From Aerococcus suis (GTDB taxonomy: Bacteria; Bacillota; Bacilli; Lactobacillales; Aerococcaceae): a DNA stretch of 64,000 nt. Made by a program: the position numbers and the translations under genes. The stretch covers positions 289,853 to 353,852 of the forward strand of contig NZ_FWXK01000002.1 of assembly GCF_900176325.1 (NCBI RefSeq), read 5' to 3'. The notes beneath the pieces were generated by a model. It did not search any database. It saw only the letters and a program-made list of their open reading frames with translations, and was not told the DNA's origin. The number at the start of each line of letters is the position of its first letter. Position 1 is the stretch's first letter. Positions 8,439 through 17,220 of this stretch are shown here, one piece after another.

Positions 8439-8884
8439 CTATTCCAAATTTCTTAAGTACGGAATAATCAAAATCAACGAGATGATAAAAGCTATTCCAT
8501 CTGCAACAGGTGTTGCCCACGCAATGCCGAATATCCCGAATATACTATTAAACAAGACCATAAAAAAGACATCCAAAGTCCCTTTTCTAAGTAATGACAG
8601 AATGATAGGTTGTCTTTTTCCCCCCGTAGCTTGAAAAATCGTAATAACCATAAAATTAATCACCGTAGTGATACAAGCAAGACAGATAATTCTTAGAAAT
8701 GTCTGTCCAAACTGTACAGTTTGTGGATCCTTGATAAAAACTGAACTATTGGTGCAGCACCAAATAGTAAAAGTATTGTTCCGCATATAGCAACACTAAT
8801 GCTGTAAACGACCGATGTTTGAATAGCTTGCTTCATTCTATCGATATTTCGAGAGGAATAATTATATCCAATCAAAGGTGTCAA
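8439..8884 (-). pseudogene. MATE family efflux pump, C-terminal remnant with frameshift
   Basis: Two overlapping minus-strand frames together encode the last third of a MATE-type multidrug/sodium antiporter. The upstream part contains TPLIGYNYSSRNIDRMKQAI, a typical segment before TM8, and the downstream part ATGGKRQPIILSLLRKG and the last helices ending YLRNLE. A frameshift near 8700-8780 separates them, and about the first 270 residues of a normal 450-residue MATE protein are missing. The upstream break lies at about 8882, exactly where the phosphatase gene begins on the other strand. Clearly non-functional; the break implies a deletion or rearrangement. Confidence 0.85.
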
Positions 8885-8894
8885 ATTATATTTT

Positions 8895-9542
8895 ATGCGT
8901 CACGGTGAAACGATTTTAAATCGTTATAACCGCATGCAAGGATGGTCAGATGCGTTACTAACAGAAGAAGGGAAAACATCTCTCGAACAAACAAGGCAAG
9001 CACTCAAAAATGTTCCATTTTCTGCAGTGTACACAAGTGATTTGAGCCGAACAGTAGAGACCGCTAAAATCATTCTAGCGCAAAATCAACAGACGGATCC
9101 AAATATTGAAATTACTAAATTACCAGCATTCCGAGAAGAATATTTCGGTAGTTTAGAAGGACTTGATGCCATGTCTATTTGGAATGATATGGCTATATTT
9201 GCCAAAGAACATTTTGATGAAGCGACCATGACTGATAATGAGCGTGTGAGACGCCAAGTGGATGCATTCCACGCATTAGATCCAGAACATGAAGCTGAAG
9301 ATTTCTTGAGTTTCTGGACACGCGTTGAACAAGGGCTTATTAAAGTGACACAACGTCATCGTGAGTCAGATCAAAATGTATTAATTGTTAGTCATGGGAT
9401 GACCATTCGCAATATGCTTCATGAATTGATTCCGGAATTTTCACTGAATACATTCTTAGATAAGGGTAGCGTCTCTATCGTCCGTTACCAGGATGGTCAC
9501 TATCACTTAGATAGTTTTAATCAATTAGATGACTTTGATTAA
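8895..9542 (+). CDS. Histidine phosphatase (phosphoglycerate mutase-like), 5' end damaged
   Basis: 215 residues with the histidine phosphatase core: RHGET at residues 2-6, FREEYFGSLEG near 75 and VSHGMTIRNML with the second catalytic His near 163. Members dephosphorylate small phosphorylated metabolites or sugar phosphates in the cytosol. Normal family members begin a few residues earlier (M-x-K-x-Y-F-MRHGE). Here the codons for KLYF precede the ATG in frame, but the upstream sequence then runs into the MATE remnant and a TAA, without another start codon. The only upstream SD-like sequence (AAAGGTG, 8874-8880) is 14 nt from the ATG, so translation may be weak. Confidence 0.8.
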   Translation: MRHGETILNRYNRMQGWSDALLTEEGKTSLEQTRQALKNVPFSAVYTSDLSRTVETAKIILAQNQQTDPNIEITKLPAFREEYFGSLEGLDAMSIWNDMAIFAKEHFDEATMTDNERVRRQVDAFHALDPEHEAEDFLSFWTRVEQGLIKVTQRHRESDQNVLIVSHGMTIRNMLHELIPEFSLNTFLDKGSVSIVRYQDGHYHLDSFNQLDDFD

Positions 9543-9549
9543 TGATAAT

Positions 9550-9576
9550 AGCAGCATGTCAGTGCTGCTTTTTTAT
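9550..9576 (+). terminator. Terminator of the histidine phosphatase gene
   Basis: AGCAGCA-TGTCAG-TGCTGCT followed by TTTTTTA. Confidence 0.85.
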
Positions 9577-9594
9577 TTGCCTTTTATCAAAGAC

Positions 9595-9622
9595 ATAAAA
9601 AAGGGGCACCATACAGTGCCCT
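9595..9622 (-). terminator. Terminator of the FAD oxidoreductase gene
   Basis: On the minus strand AAGGGCACTG-TATG-GTGCCCCTT is followed by TTTTTTATG. Confidence 0.8.
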
Positions 9623-9660
9623 TGAGGTATAAATTAAAGTGAAACAGTGTTAAATAATTT

Positions 9661-10995
9661 TTAATCCTCAGTGTATGTTACACCGGGGTTGAAAATGCCT
9701 TTAGGATCCAAAGCGTTTTTGATCGCTGTTAATGCACGATCGTAAGCTTCGTTGTGGAAACGCTTGAAGTAAGGTTTCTTCTCACGTCCGATACCATGTT
9801 CAGCAGAAGGTAAACCACCGAAATCACGAATCATGTCGTAGAGACGGTCTTCATATTTTTCAAGTAATTCTTCCCATTCATCATCAGCGTAGTCATTTTG
9901 AAGCACACAGATATGAATGTTACCATCCCCAGCATGTCCAAAGTATGCGCTATCGATGTTGAGCTCTTCACCGAGTTTCTTGGATTCAGCCACTAAATCT
10001 GTAAAGTGGTTAGTCGGTACACATGGGTCGTACATCTTCCAACTTGCAGCAGCATCGATACCGTTTAAGATATTATCACGTACTTTCCACGTTCTGACGT
10101 GTTCTTCCTCTTCAAGTACTTTGTGTTCAAGCGCATGGTTCTTCCGAGCAATTGAGAGTAATTCTTCAATCTGCGCTGCGAGGTCATGCTCGTTATTTCC
10201 GGCAAGTGTCACTAATAAATGTGCGTTACCAGGGACTTCAGGAACAGTTTCTTTTACTAACTGTTCAGAAAGTTCCACACCTTTTTTCTCGAGTAATTCA
10301 AGCGCAACAGGACGAAGTGTTGATTTCAAGATGTTGCCGACTGTCGGTGCTAACTCTGTGACGTTTTCATAACCAATCAAGATGGATTTTTCGAGACGTG
10401 GACGTGGGGTAATCTTTAATTGGAAGTTAGTAATAATACCTAAAGTACCTTCTGCGCCGATGAATAAATCTTTTAAGTCGTAACCAGAAGCATCTTTGTT
10501 GTTTAAACTACCACAGTGGATAGCGTCACCATTAGCTAATACCACATCAAAACCGCGAATGTTATCACGTGTCACCCCATAACGGATCGCACGCATACCA
10601 CCAGCGTTTGTGCTAGCTGTACCAGCGACAGTTGCTGTTTTTTCACCAGGGTCAGGTGCGTAGAAGTAAGGTGTGTCTTCTAAGTATTCAATGATATCGA
10701 TCAAACGCACACCGGGTTCAACATTTAACGTTAATATTTCTTCGTCCATTGAAATAATTTTGTTCATTTCTTTGGTACTAACGAGCCATGCTTCGTCTTT
10801 AGGGTAGGCTGCACTCGTTAAGCCTGTCTGGGTACCGATTGGCACGATGTGGACGCCTTCTTCATTCGCGCGTTTAACAATTTCTTGTACATCTTCGGTG
10901 GATTCAGGGAAGGCGATTAACCCAGCTTTCCCGAGGACTTTTTCACCAGCACGAGATGTTAAATAGCTTTCAGGAACATTTTGTTCAATTTTCAT
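9661..10995 (-). CDS. FAD-binding oxidoreductase (GlcD / D-lactate dehydrogenase type)
   Basis: About 444 residues. The N-terminal PCMH FAD-binding domain shows IVPIGTQTGLTSAA, DPGEKTATVAGTASTNAGG and IGAEGTLGIIT. The C-terminal FAD-oxidase domain ends with the typical GHAGDGNIHICVL and SAEHGIGREKKPYF. Such soluble flavoproteins oxidise 2-hydroxy acids such as D-lactate or glycolate to 2-oxo acids. An ATG at 11043 exists, but a TATAAT sits at 11049-11054, so transcription would start too close to it; GGAGG lies upstream of the ATG at 10995, which I choose. The start region is fused to a truncated TetR gene. Its sequence looks visibly richer in G and C than its neighbours. Confidence 0.88.
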   Translation of the reverse strand: MKIEQNVPESYLTSRAGEKVLGKAGLIAFPESTEDVQEIVKRANEEGVHIVPIGTQTGLTSAAYPKDEAWLVSTKEMNKIISMDEEILTLNVEPGVRLIDIIEYLEDTPYFYAPDPGEKTATVAGTASTNAGGMRAIRYGVTRDNIRGFDVVLANGDAIHCGSLNNKDASGYDLKDLFIGAEGTLGIITNFQLKITPRPRLEKSILIGYENVTELAPTVGNILKSTLRPVALELLEKKGVELSEQLVKETVPEVPGNAHLLVTLAGNNEHDLAAQIEELLSIARKNHALEHKVLEEEEHVRTWKVRDNILNGIDAAASWKMYDPCVPTNHFTDLVAESKKLGEELNIDSAYFGHAGDGNIHICVLQNDYADDEWEELLEKYEDRLYDMIRDFGGLPSAEHGIGREKKPYFKRFHNEAYDRALTAIKNALDPKGIFNPGVTYTED

Positions 10996-11068
10996 TTTAC
11001 TAGAGCCTCCGTTTTCTGTTTTTCGTGTAAGCTTTTTCATCATAACTCATTATAATAGAAAAATTCTC

Positions 11069-11140
11069 CTATCCATTCGCTTCGATGATGTCCACCACTG
11101 CATTAATGATGACTTCTTTGTTTAATCCTTTACGTCCCAT
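11069..11140 (-). pseudogene. TetR/AcrR regulator, N-terminal stub of 23 residues
   Basis: An ATG with a good SD (GAGGAG, 6 nt upstream) opens a reading frame MGRKGLNKEVIINAVVDIIE plus three residues, then TAG. This is the first helix of a TetR-family DNA-binding domain; the remaining 160 or so residues are missing, and no continuation was found in any frame before the FAD oxidoreductase promoter. The stub is immediately upstream of that gene, implying an internal deletion that removed the regulator and probably altered control of the neighbour. The matching operators survive upstream (11157-11196). Confidence 0.75.
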
Positions 11141-11156
11141 AGTTTTCTCCTCACTT

Positions 11157-11196
11157 CCTAATGCTGTTAGGTTTATTTTATCCTAACAGTGTTAGG
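11157..11196. promoter_or_regulatory. Pair of TetR-type operator palindromes
   Basis: CCTAACAGTGTTAGG (11182-11196) is a perfect 15-bp palindrome. A second copy, CCTAATGCTGTTAGG (11157-11171), starts 25 bp away and differs at two arm positions. Their position just before the TetR stub fits an autoregulatory operator. Confidence 0.7.
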
Positions 11197-11419
11197 AATT
11201 CAAAAAAGTAAAAATACTCTTTACAAACTATTGATTTTTTAATTTCTATACCCCTTAGAAAAGCCTCTAGAGCCACGTAGCATGTTCGGCATTAAAAATC
11301 TCTCTTATTTTTGAATTCATTTAATTCTCAAAATTGGGATTTATAATTTGCTGCTATTTGATTAACGCAAATGAATCTCGTATCATGTTTATTTTATATT
11401 CTTTCTTTTCACCTATATC
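11197..11419. other. Intergenic stretch without recognisable gene
   Basis: AT-rich sequence between the operators and the sprT terminator. A 61-codon open frame on the plus strand (11334-11519) runs through the terminator hairpin, lacks a ribosome binding site and has no recognisable product. I see no other structure. Confidence 0.5.
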
Positions 11420-11463
11420 AAAAAAGACTTCTGTAAAGCAGAATGTATCTGCTCTACAGAAGC
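11420..11463 (-). terminator. Terminator of the tex-sprT operon
   Basis: On the minus strand GGCTTCTGTAGAGCAGA-loop-TCTGCTTTACAGAAGTC is followed by TTTTTTG. Confidence 0.85.
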
Positions 11464-11526
11464 CATTATTGCCAATAGATGTATTTATCTATTTTAGACT
11501 TGAAACCACCTTCATATAAACCTTTA

Positions 11527-11982
11527 TTAATCACGATTCCTTTTATAAATTAATTCAAAATGGTGATGACATTTTTTACAAATATATTTGTGCGTATCTA
11601 ATTGTCGTTGTCGATAAACTTTTATGCCGCATCCCTTACATTGATAAATTAACCGATAATTGGTATCAGAAAATCGTGGGCAATAGCGTAATCCGTTTAC
11701 TTTCTTCAATAGCATTTTAAAGTCCTTATCTTTATGCTGATACCCTTTACCACTCAGATGTAAGTGATAATGACATAATTCATGTTTGATAATACCTATT
11801 AAAATATCGTTATCAAAATCGTGTAATAGTTTGGGATTAAAATCTAAATTATGCGTTTTTAAATGATAACGTCCGCCAGTGGTTCGCAAACGCGAATTCC
11901 ATTGTGCTTTGTGCCGAAATGGTAACTGAAAATAGTTCTGAGAAATGTTTTCAACTAGGCTTTGTAATTCTTTATTTGTCAT
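11527..11982 (-). CDS. SprT-like zinc metalloprotein
   Basis: 151 residues. The metal-binding signature HELCHYHLHLSG (HExxH type) lies near residue 87, and a C-terminal zinc ribbon is formed by CKGCG and CKKC around residues 115-135, as in the SprT-like proteins of Bacillus (YdcK). Family members are putative metalloproteases; the bacterial role is not established. The ATG overlaps the TAA of tex (TAATG), so translation is coupled. This tex-sprT order is a common arrangement in Firmicutes. It ends at a strong terminator. Confidence 0.9.
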   Translation of the reverse strand: MTNKELQSLVENISQNYFQLPFRHKAQWNSRLRTTGGRYHLKTHNLDFNPKLLHDFDNDILIGIIKHELCHYHLHLSGKGYQHKDKDFKMLLKKVNGLRYCPRFSDTNYRLIYQCKGCGIKVYRQRQLDTHKYICKKCHHHFELIYKRNRD

Positions 11983-14141
11983 TATTCACCTAACGGAATC
12001 ATACTTAAACCAATTCGTCCTCGCTCTTTATCGACTTCTTGCACCCAAACATCAATAATGTCACCTACTGAAACAATATCTAATGGATTTTTGACAAATT
12101 TACGACTCATTCGCGAAATATGCACTAATCCATCTTGCTTAACGCCAATATCAACAAAGGCACCAAAGTCAACAACATTTCGAACAGTTCCTTGTAATTG
12201 CATGCCTTCTTTTAAATCACTAATCGCTAAGACATCAGATCTTAAAACTGGACTAGCAACTTCATCACGTGGATCTCGTCCTGGTGCCATTAAACTAGAT
12301 AAAATATCGGAAACTGTTTCTTCACCAACACCATATTTTTGAGCAACTTCTGAGTGATTTAATTGTTTCAACGTTGCAATATTTTCTTCAGAATTCACAT
12401 CACTAATATTAATCTCTAAATCGTTTAGTAGTTGTTTAACAAATTCATAATTTTCTGGGTGAATTCCCGTATTATCTAAAATATTGTCCCCTTTTGGCAC
12501 TCTTAAAAACCCGGCTGATTGTTCATATTTTTTCGGTCCCATTTGTTTTACTTTTTTTAGTTGATCTCTAGAAGTAAATTGGCCATTTTCATTACGGTAT
12601 AAAACAATATTCTTAGCTACTGTTTTCGTTAACCCCGCAATATGTTCTAATAAAGGTGCACTGGCTGTGTTTATATCAACACCTACACGGTTTACTACCG
12701 TTTCAACAGTAAAGTCTAATCGGTTGCTTAATTGTTTTTGCGAAACATCATGTTGGTATTGGCCAACTCCAATCGCTTTAGGTTCAATTTTAACCAGTTC
12801 CGCTAAAGGATCTTGTAAGCGTCGAGCGATACTTACAGCAGAACGTTCTTCCACGTTATAATCAGGAAATTCTTCCCGGGCAATGGCACTAGCTGAATAG
12901 ACAGAGGCCCCTGATTCATTAACAATACTATACGCTAAATCCATTTGATCTTCTTGGATTAAATCAGCAATAAAACGTTCTGATTCTCGACTAGCGGTCC
13001 CATTTCCAATAGCGACTAAATCAATTGAAAATTCATTAACTAAGTCACGAACAATTGTCTTCGCTTGGTCAACTTTATTCACCGGTTGATGCGGATAAAT
13101 CACTGTTTTAGTTAACACCTGTCCAGTTTCATCGACTACTGCTAATTTACATCCTGTTCGGAAAGCAGGATCTAGTCCAAGAACTGTTTTCCCTTTGACA
13201 GGAGGTTGCATTAATAGGTGTCCTAAGTTATCAGCAAAATTGGCAATAGCATGAGCTTCCGCTTCTTCAGTTAATTCGGAATGAATGTCTCGACTCGCTG
13301 CCGGAATTAAAAACCGATTTAATGAATCTTGGATAGCATCTTGAATTTGTTTGACACTAATCGGATGACCTTCTATATAGCGATTCACAAAATGAGTAAG
13401 CACATCGAACTCGTCATATTGAACTTTAGTTGTCAGTACCTTTTGCTTCACCCCACGGTTAATAGCTAAAACTTGATAAGGCTTTAACTGCTTCATAGGT
13501 AGTGAAAAGTCATAATATATTTTATAGATACCTTTATCATCTTCAGCTTTCGCACGTTTTGACGTTTCTAATTTTCCATTTTGATAAAGATATTGTCTTA
13601 ACCATTCTCGGTTAGACGCATCATCAGCTAACCATTCACACATAATTTCGTGAGCTCCAGCTAACGCTTCATTTACATTCGCAATATCATCATTTATATA
13701 GTTAGCGGCCTCTTTTTTGACGTTACCTGTTTTTGGTCCTGAAAACAACCATGTGGCTAATGGTTCTAATCCATTTTCTTTTGCAATTGTGGCTTTTGTC
13801 CGTCTTTTTTGTTTGTACGGTGCATAAAGGTCTTCCACTCTTTGCATAACAGTCGCTGATTTAATGTCTTTTTCTAACTCAGGAGTTAGTTTGTCTTGTT
13901 CCGCAATGGCATTCAAAACCGTTTCTTTACGCTCTTCTAAATTATTAGTGTAGTCATACGTTTCTTGAATTTCACGAATTTGAAGCTCATCCAAAGACCC
14001 CGTCATTTCTTTACGATATCGTGCAATAAAGGGAACCGTATTTCCTTCCTCTAATAAATTTAAAACCGTCGTCAACTGCTTCGTTGAATAGGTTAACTGT
14101 TGGCTAATTTGATCAATCAATTCTTTATTCAAACTTGTCAT
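11982..14141 (-). CDS. tex: Tex-type S1 RNA-binding protein
   Basis: 719 residues, the usual Tex length. Domain order is clear: N-terminal helical Tex region with TVPFIARYRKEMTGSLDE near residue 35, YqgF-like RNase H fold with TVLGLDPAFRTGCKLAVVD near 325, helix-hairpin-helix segment (SAPLLEHIAGL, GPKKYEQSAGFLRV) near 500-560, and a C-terminal S1 domain (MQLQGTVRNVVDFGAFVDIG) near 645. Tex binds nucleic acid and affects transcription and RNA surveillance. The chosen ATG follows AAAGG very closely; a TTG three codons later is better spaced and could be the true start. First gene of the tex-sprT operon. Confidence 0.95.
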   Translation of the reverse strand: MTSLNKELIDQISQQLTYSTKQLTTVLNLLEEGNTVPFIARYRKEMTGSLDELQIREIQETYDYTNNLEERKETVLNAIAEQDKLTPELEKDIKSATVMQRVEDLYAPYKQKRRTKATIAKENGLEPLATWLFSGPKTGNVKKEAANYINDDIANVNEALAGAHEIMCEWLADDASNREWLRQYLYQNGKLETSKRAKAEDDKGIYKIYYDFSLPMKQLKPYQVLAINRGVKQKVLTTKVQYDEFDVLTHFVNRYIEGHPISVKQIQDAIQDSLNRFLIPAASRDIHSELTEEAEAHAIANFADNLGHLLMQPPVKGKTVLGLDPAFRTGCKLAVVDETGQVLTKTVIYPHQPVNKVDQAKTIVRDLVNEFSIDLVAIGNGTASRESERFIADLIQEDQMDLAYSIVNESGASVYSASAIAREEFPDYNVEERSAVSIARRLQDPLAELVKIEPKAIGVGQYQHDVSQKQLSNRLDFTVETVVNRVGVDINTASAPLLEHIAGLTKTVAKNIVLYRNENGQFTSRDQLKKVKQMGPKKYEQSAGFLRVPKGDNILDNTGIHPENYEFVKQLLNDLEINISDVNSEENIATLKQLNHSEVAQKYGVGEETVSDILSSLMAPGRDPRDEVASPVLRSDVLAISDLKEGMQLQGTVRNVVDFGAFVDIGVKQDGLVHISRMSRKFVKNPLDIVSVGDIIDVWVQEVDKERGRIGLSMIPLGE

Positions 14142-14215
14142 CCTTTCTTAGATATTAAATATACTATATTCCTCCATAAAGTGTCCAATTTGATTAGAAA
14201 TATATATCGAATAAG

Positions 14216-14244
14216 TTGCTTTAAAAATTATTCTTCGCTATAAT
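14216..14244 (+). promoter_or_regulatory. Promoter of the riboswitch-ATPase transcript
   Basis: TTGCTT (14216-14221), 17-nt spacer and perfect TATAAT (14239-14244); predicted start near 14251, just before the riboswitch. Confidence 0.7.
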
Positions 14245-14254
14245 TAGCTTATCG

Positions 14255-14395
14255 AAATTCGTTTTCCATAAGGGAGTAATCAGCGGCTCTAGTCGTGATA
14301 GTATCAACAGACAGGTAGACGATAGCTACTGGTACTATTTGAAATGGTGAGACTTATGGCTACTGTTCTTCTATAGTAGTCATAAGTCTTTTTTT
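14255..14395 (+). promoter_or_regulatory. yybP-ykoY manganese riboswitch with terminator
   Basis: The leader contains AAGGGAGTAATCAGC near its 5' side and GGTGAGACTTATGG near its 3' side, the paired conserved segments of the yybP-ykoY Mn2+ aptamer. It is followed by a strong intrinsic terminator: AGACTTATG/CATAAGTCT with an inner GCTACTG/TAGTAGT stem and seven T. The 5' strand of the terminator overlaps the conserved GAGAC segment, giving the usual ON switch: bound Mn2+ should favour antitermination. The downstream gene is a P-type cation ATPase, as in Lactococcus yoaB. Aptamer identity is by motif reading; a covariance model would confirm it. Confidence 0.8.
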
Positions 14396-14437
14396 ATGAA
14401 AACGAACGGAGAAAAATTATTAAAAGGAGTGAATAGA

Positions 14438-17149
14438 ATGTCTGATTTAAATCAGCAAAAGTTTTTTGCTCAAGACATTGATTCTGTTAAACAAACGCTA
14501 GATTCCTCTGAGCAAGGATTATCAGCGCAAGAAGCAAAACAACGTCTTGATAAATACGGAGCAAATGAAATCCGTGAAGGCGAACAAAAATCGACGCTTC
14601 AAAAATTCATTGATCAGTTTAAAGACCTAATGATTATTATTCTTCTAATTGCAGCAGGTCTATCTGTTGCCTTAGAAGGTAGCGAAGGTTTAGTTGACGC
14701 TATTATTATTCTTGCTGTTGTATTAATTAATGCCATTTTAGGGGTTATTCAAGAAAATAAAGCCGAAGACGCTATCAACGCATTAAAAGAAATGTCTTCA
14801 CCAAAAGCAACGGTTATCCGTGATGGTGAACAGGTGGCAATTGATTCCAGAGAAATTGTCCCAGGAGATGTCGTTGTTCTTGAAGCCGGAGATGTGGTCC
14901 CAGCTGACCTTCGTTTATTTAAAGCAACTTCATTACAAATCGAAGAAGCTGCCCTTACCGGTGAATCAGTTCCTGTTACTAAAGAACTAGATTTAGTTGC
15001 TGAAGATGCAGGTATTGGTGACCGTACAAATATGGCTTTTTCAAGTACTAATGTGACTTACGGTCGTGGTCAAGGGATTGTCACTGGTACAGGAATGGAT
15101 ACCGAAGTTGGTAATATTGCCGAAATGCTAGAAGGAGCAGAAGGTAAAACCACTCCACTTCAAGAAAACTTAGACAGTTTAACGAAATTCTTAACTTACG
15201 CGATCGTTGCGATTGCCGTCTTTATTTTTGTGATTGGTTTATTTAATGGACGTGAGTGGGTTGAAATGCTATTAACAGCTATTTCAATTGCTGTTGCTGC
15301 GCTTCCTGAAGGTCTACCTGCTATTACGACTATTATTTTAGCTCTAGGGACACAAAAAATGTCTGACAGAAATGCATTGGTACGTAAATTACCTGCTGTC
15401 GAAACACTAGGTGGTACTGAAGTTATTTGTTCTGATAAAACAGGGACACTAACTCAAAACAAAATGACCATTGAAAAAGTTTTCTACAACGGTGAAATGC
15501 ATGATGCCGCTGAAGATATTGATTTCAATGAACCAGTCTTTAGAATTATGAACATGGCAAATGACACAAACATTAATTCTAACGGTGAATTAGCTGGTGA
15601 TCCAACTGAGACAGCTATGATTCAATTTGGATTTGATAAAGGATTTGATGTCCGTGAAGTCTTGGAAACTCAACCACGTTTAGGGGAAGTTCCATTCGAC
15701 TCTACTCGTAAAATGTCATCTACGTTCCATCCAACTTCTGAAGCATTTAAAGATCAAGCTCCTTATGTGTCAATGACTAAAGGTGCTCCTGATGTTTTAA
15801 TTTCAAACTGTAACTACTATTATGATAACGGTGAAATTAAAGAATTAACGGAAGATGTCCGCGAAAAATTACTTGATACTAACCATTCTATGGCGACACA
15901 AGCACTTCGCGTTTTAGCAATGGCATTCAAATATTATGATGAAGAACCTGCTAATTATGATTCAGAAACCTTGGAAAATGATTTAGTATTTGCTGGACTT
16001 ATTGGTGAAATCGACCCTGAACGTCCAGAAGCTAAAGAAGCGATTACTAAAGCAAAAGGTGCTGGAATCCGTACAGTTATGATTACTGGTGACCACAAAG
16101 ATACCGCAGCCGCAATTGCCGCTCGTTTAGGTATTATTGACGAAGGCGACGATTCTTCAGTAACCACTGGTGCTCATTTAGATGAGTTATCTGATGAAGA
16201 ATTAGCTGAAAAAGTTGAACATTATTCTGTTTATGCTCGTGTATCCCCACAACATAAAGTGCGCATTGTTGAAGCTTGGCAATCACATGATAAAGTTGTT
16301 GCGATGACTGGTGATGGGGTTAACGACGCTCCTTCATTAAAACAATCAGATATCGGTATTGGTATGGGAATTACTGGTACAGAAGTATCTAAAGGTGCTT
16401 CAGACATGGTATTAGCAGATGATAACTTTGCAACTATCGTTACAGCTGTTGAAGAAGGTCGTAAAGTCTTCTCAAATATTCAAAAAGCTGTTCAATTCTT
16501 GCTTTCTGCTAACTTAGGTGAAGTAATGACCTTATTCTTCGCTACAATGTTAGACTGGCAGATTTTAGAACCTATTCATATTTTATGGATTAACCTAGTA
16601 ACAGATACTTTCCCTGCTATTGCGTTAGGTCTTGAAGACGCAGAATCTGATGTTATGGAACATGATCCACGTGGTCGTAAAACTGACTTACTTTCTGGTG
16701 GTGTCCTCGCATCAATCATTTATCAAGGGTTATATGAAGGTGGCATTACCTTATTCGTTTATTGGTATGCACAACATATCATGCAAGTCGAACATGTTGA
16801 TGCTGAAGCTATGGCATTCTTAACCTTAGCCTTCATCCAATTGTTCCACGCATACAACTCTAAGTCTGTCTTCAAATCACTATTTGCAACGAATCCATTT
16901 GGTAACAAATGGTTAAATATTGGAGTGTTAGCTTCAACCGTCTTAATGTTAATTACTGTCTTTGTTCCAGGATTAAATAACGCCTTTGGTACCAACCACT
17001 TAGTAGGCGATCCTAACTCTGTGACGATGTGGACAGTCGTTATCTTAGCTGCCGCTTCAATTATTGTTTACACCGAAATTATTAAAGCTATTTTACGCGC
17101 TACTGGTTATGCTGAAAAAGCTCAATCAAAAACGAAAAGTAAAAAATAA
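14438..17149 (+). CDS. P-type cation-exporting ATPase (P2A, Mn2+/Ca2+ type, YoaB/MgtA-like)
   Basis: About 903 residues. The N-terminal cation ATPase domain, actuator motif TGESVPVTKE, phosphorylation site CSDKTGTLTQNK with D333, nucleotide-binding domain, TGDGVNDAPSLKQSDIGIGM hinge and the last four membrane helices are all present, as is the PEGL motif in M4 (VAALPEGLPA). This is the P2A class of Ca2+/Mn2+ pumps. Control by a yybP-ykoY riboswitch points to manganese export. An ATG at 14396 lies at the end of the terminator T-run; AAAGGAG is 8 nt before the ATG at 14438, which I use. Monocistronic. Confidence 0.93.
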   Translation: MSDLNQQKFFAQDIDSVKQTLDSSEQGLSAQEAKQRLDKYGANEIREGEQKSTLQKFIDQFKDLMIIILLIAAGLSVALEGSEGLVDAIIILAVVLINAILGVIQENKAEDAINALKEMSSPKATVIRDGEQVAIDSREIVPGDVVVLEAGDVVPADLRLFKATSLQIEEAALTGESVPVTKELDLVAEDAGIGDRTNMAFSSTNVTYGRGQGIVTGTGMDTEVGNIAEMLEGAEGKTTPLQENLDSLTKFLTYAIVAIAVFIFVIGLFNGREWVEMLLTAISIAVAALPEGLPAITTIILALGTQKMSDRNALVRKLPAVETLGGTEVICSDKTGTLTQNKMTIEKVFYNGEMHDAAEDIDFNEPVFRIMNMANDTNINSNGELAGDPTETAMIQFGFDKGFDVREVLETQPRLGEVPFDSTRKMSSTFHPTSEAFKDQAPYVSMTKGAPDVLISNCNYYYDNGEIKELTEDVREKLLDTNHSMATQALRVLAMAFKYYDEEPANYDSETLENDLVFAGLIGEIDPERPEAKEAITKAKGAGIRTVMITGDHKDTAAAIAARLGIIDEGDDSSVTTGAHLDELSDEELAEKVEHYSVYARVSPQHKVRIVEAWQSHDKVVAMTGDGVNDAPSLKQSDIGIGMGITGTEVSKGASDMVLADDNFATIVTAVEEGRKVFSNIQKAVQFLLSANLGEVMTLFFATMLDWQILEPIHILWINLVTDTFPAIALGLEDAESDVMEHDPRGRKTDLLSGGVLASIIYQGLYEGGITLFVYWYAQHIMQVEHVDAEAMAFLTLAFIQLFHAYNSKSVFKSLFATNPFGNKWLNIGVLASTVLMLITVFVPGLNNAFGTNHLVGDPNSVTMWTVVILAAASIIVYTEIIKAILRATGYAEKAQSKTKSKK

Positions 17150-17165
17150 TTTCAGAGGATAAAGT

Positions 17166-17201
17166 AAAACGAGCGAGTTTGAACTCGCTCGTTTTTTTAT
17201 C
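17166..17201. terminator. Terminator between cation ATPase and glutathione reductase genes
   Basis: AACGAGCGAGTTT-GA-ACTCGCTCGTT followed by seven T on the plus strand, and by a shorter T-run on the minus strand; serves both convergent genes. Confidence 0.85.
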
Positions 17202-17220
17202 TCTTCATTTAAAAATACAC

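Noticed and set aside
9917..10372. Plus-strand open frame of 151 codons opposite the FAD oxidoreductase
   Set aside because: A compositional shadow: Ser/Cys-rich translation, no SD, and fully antisense to a conserved gene. Other such shadows (12058, 16166, 48650, 55621) were dropped for the same reason.
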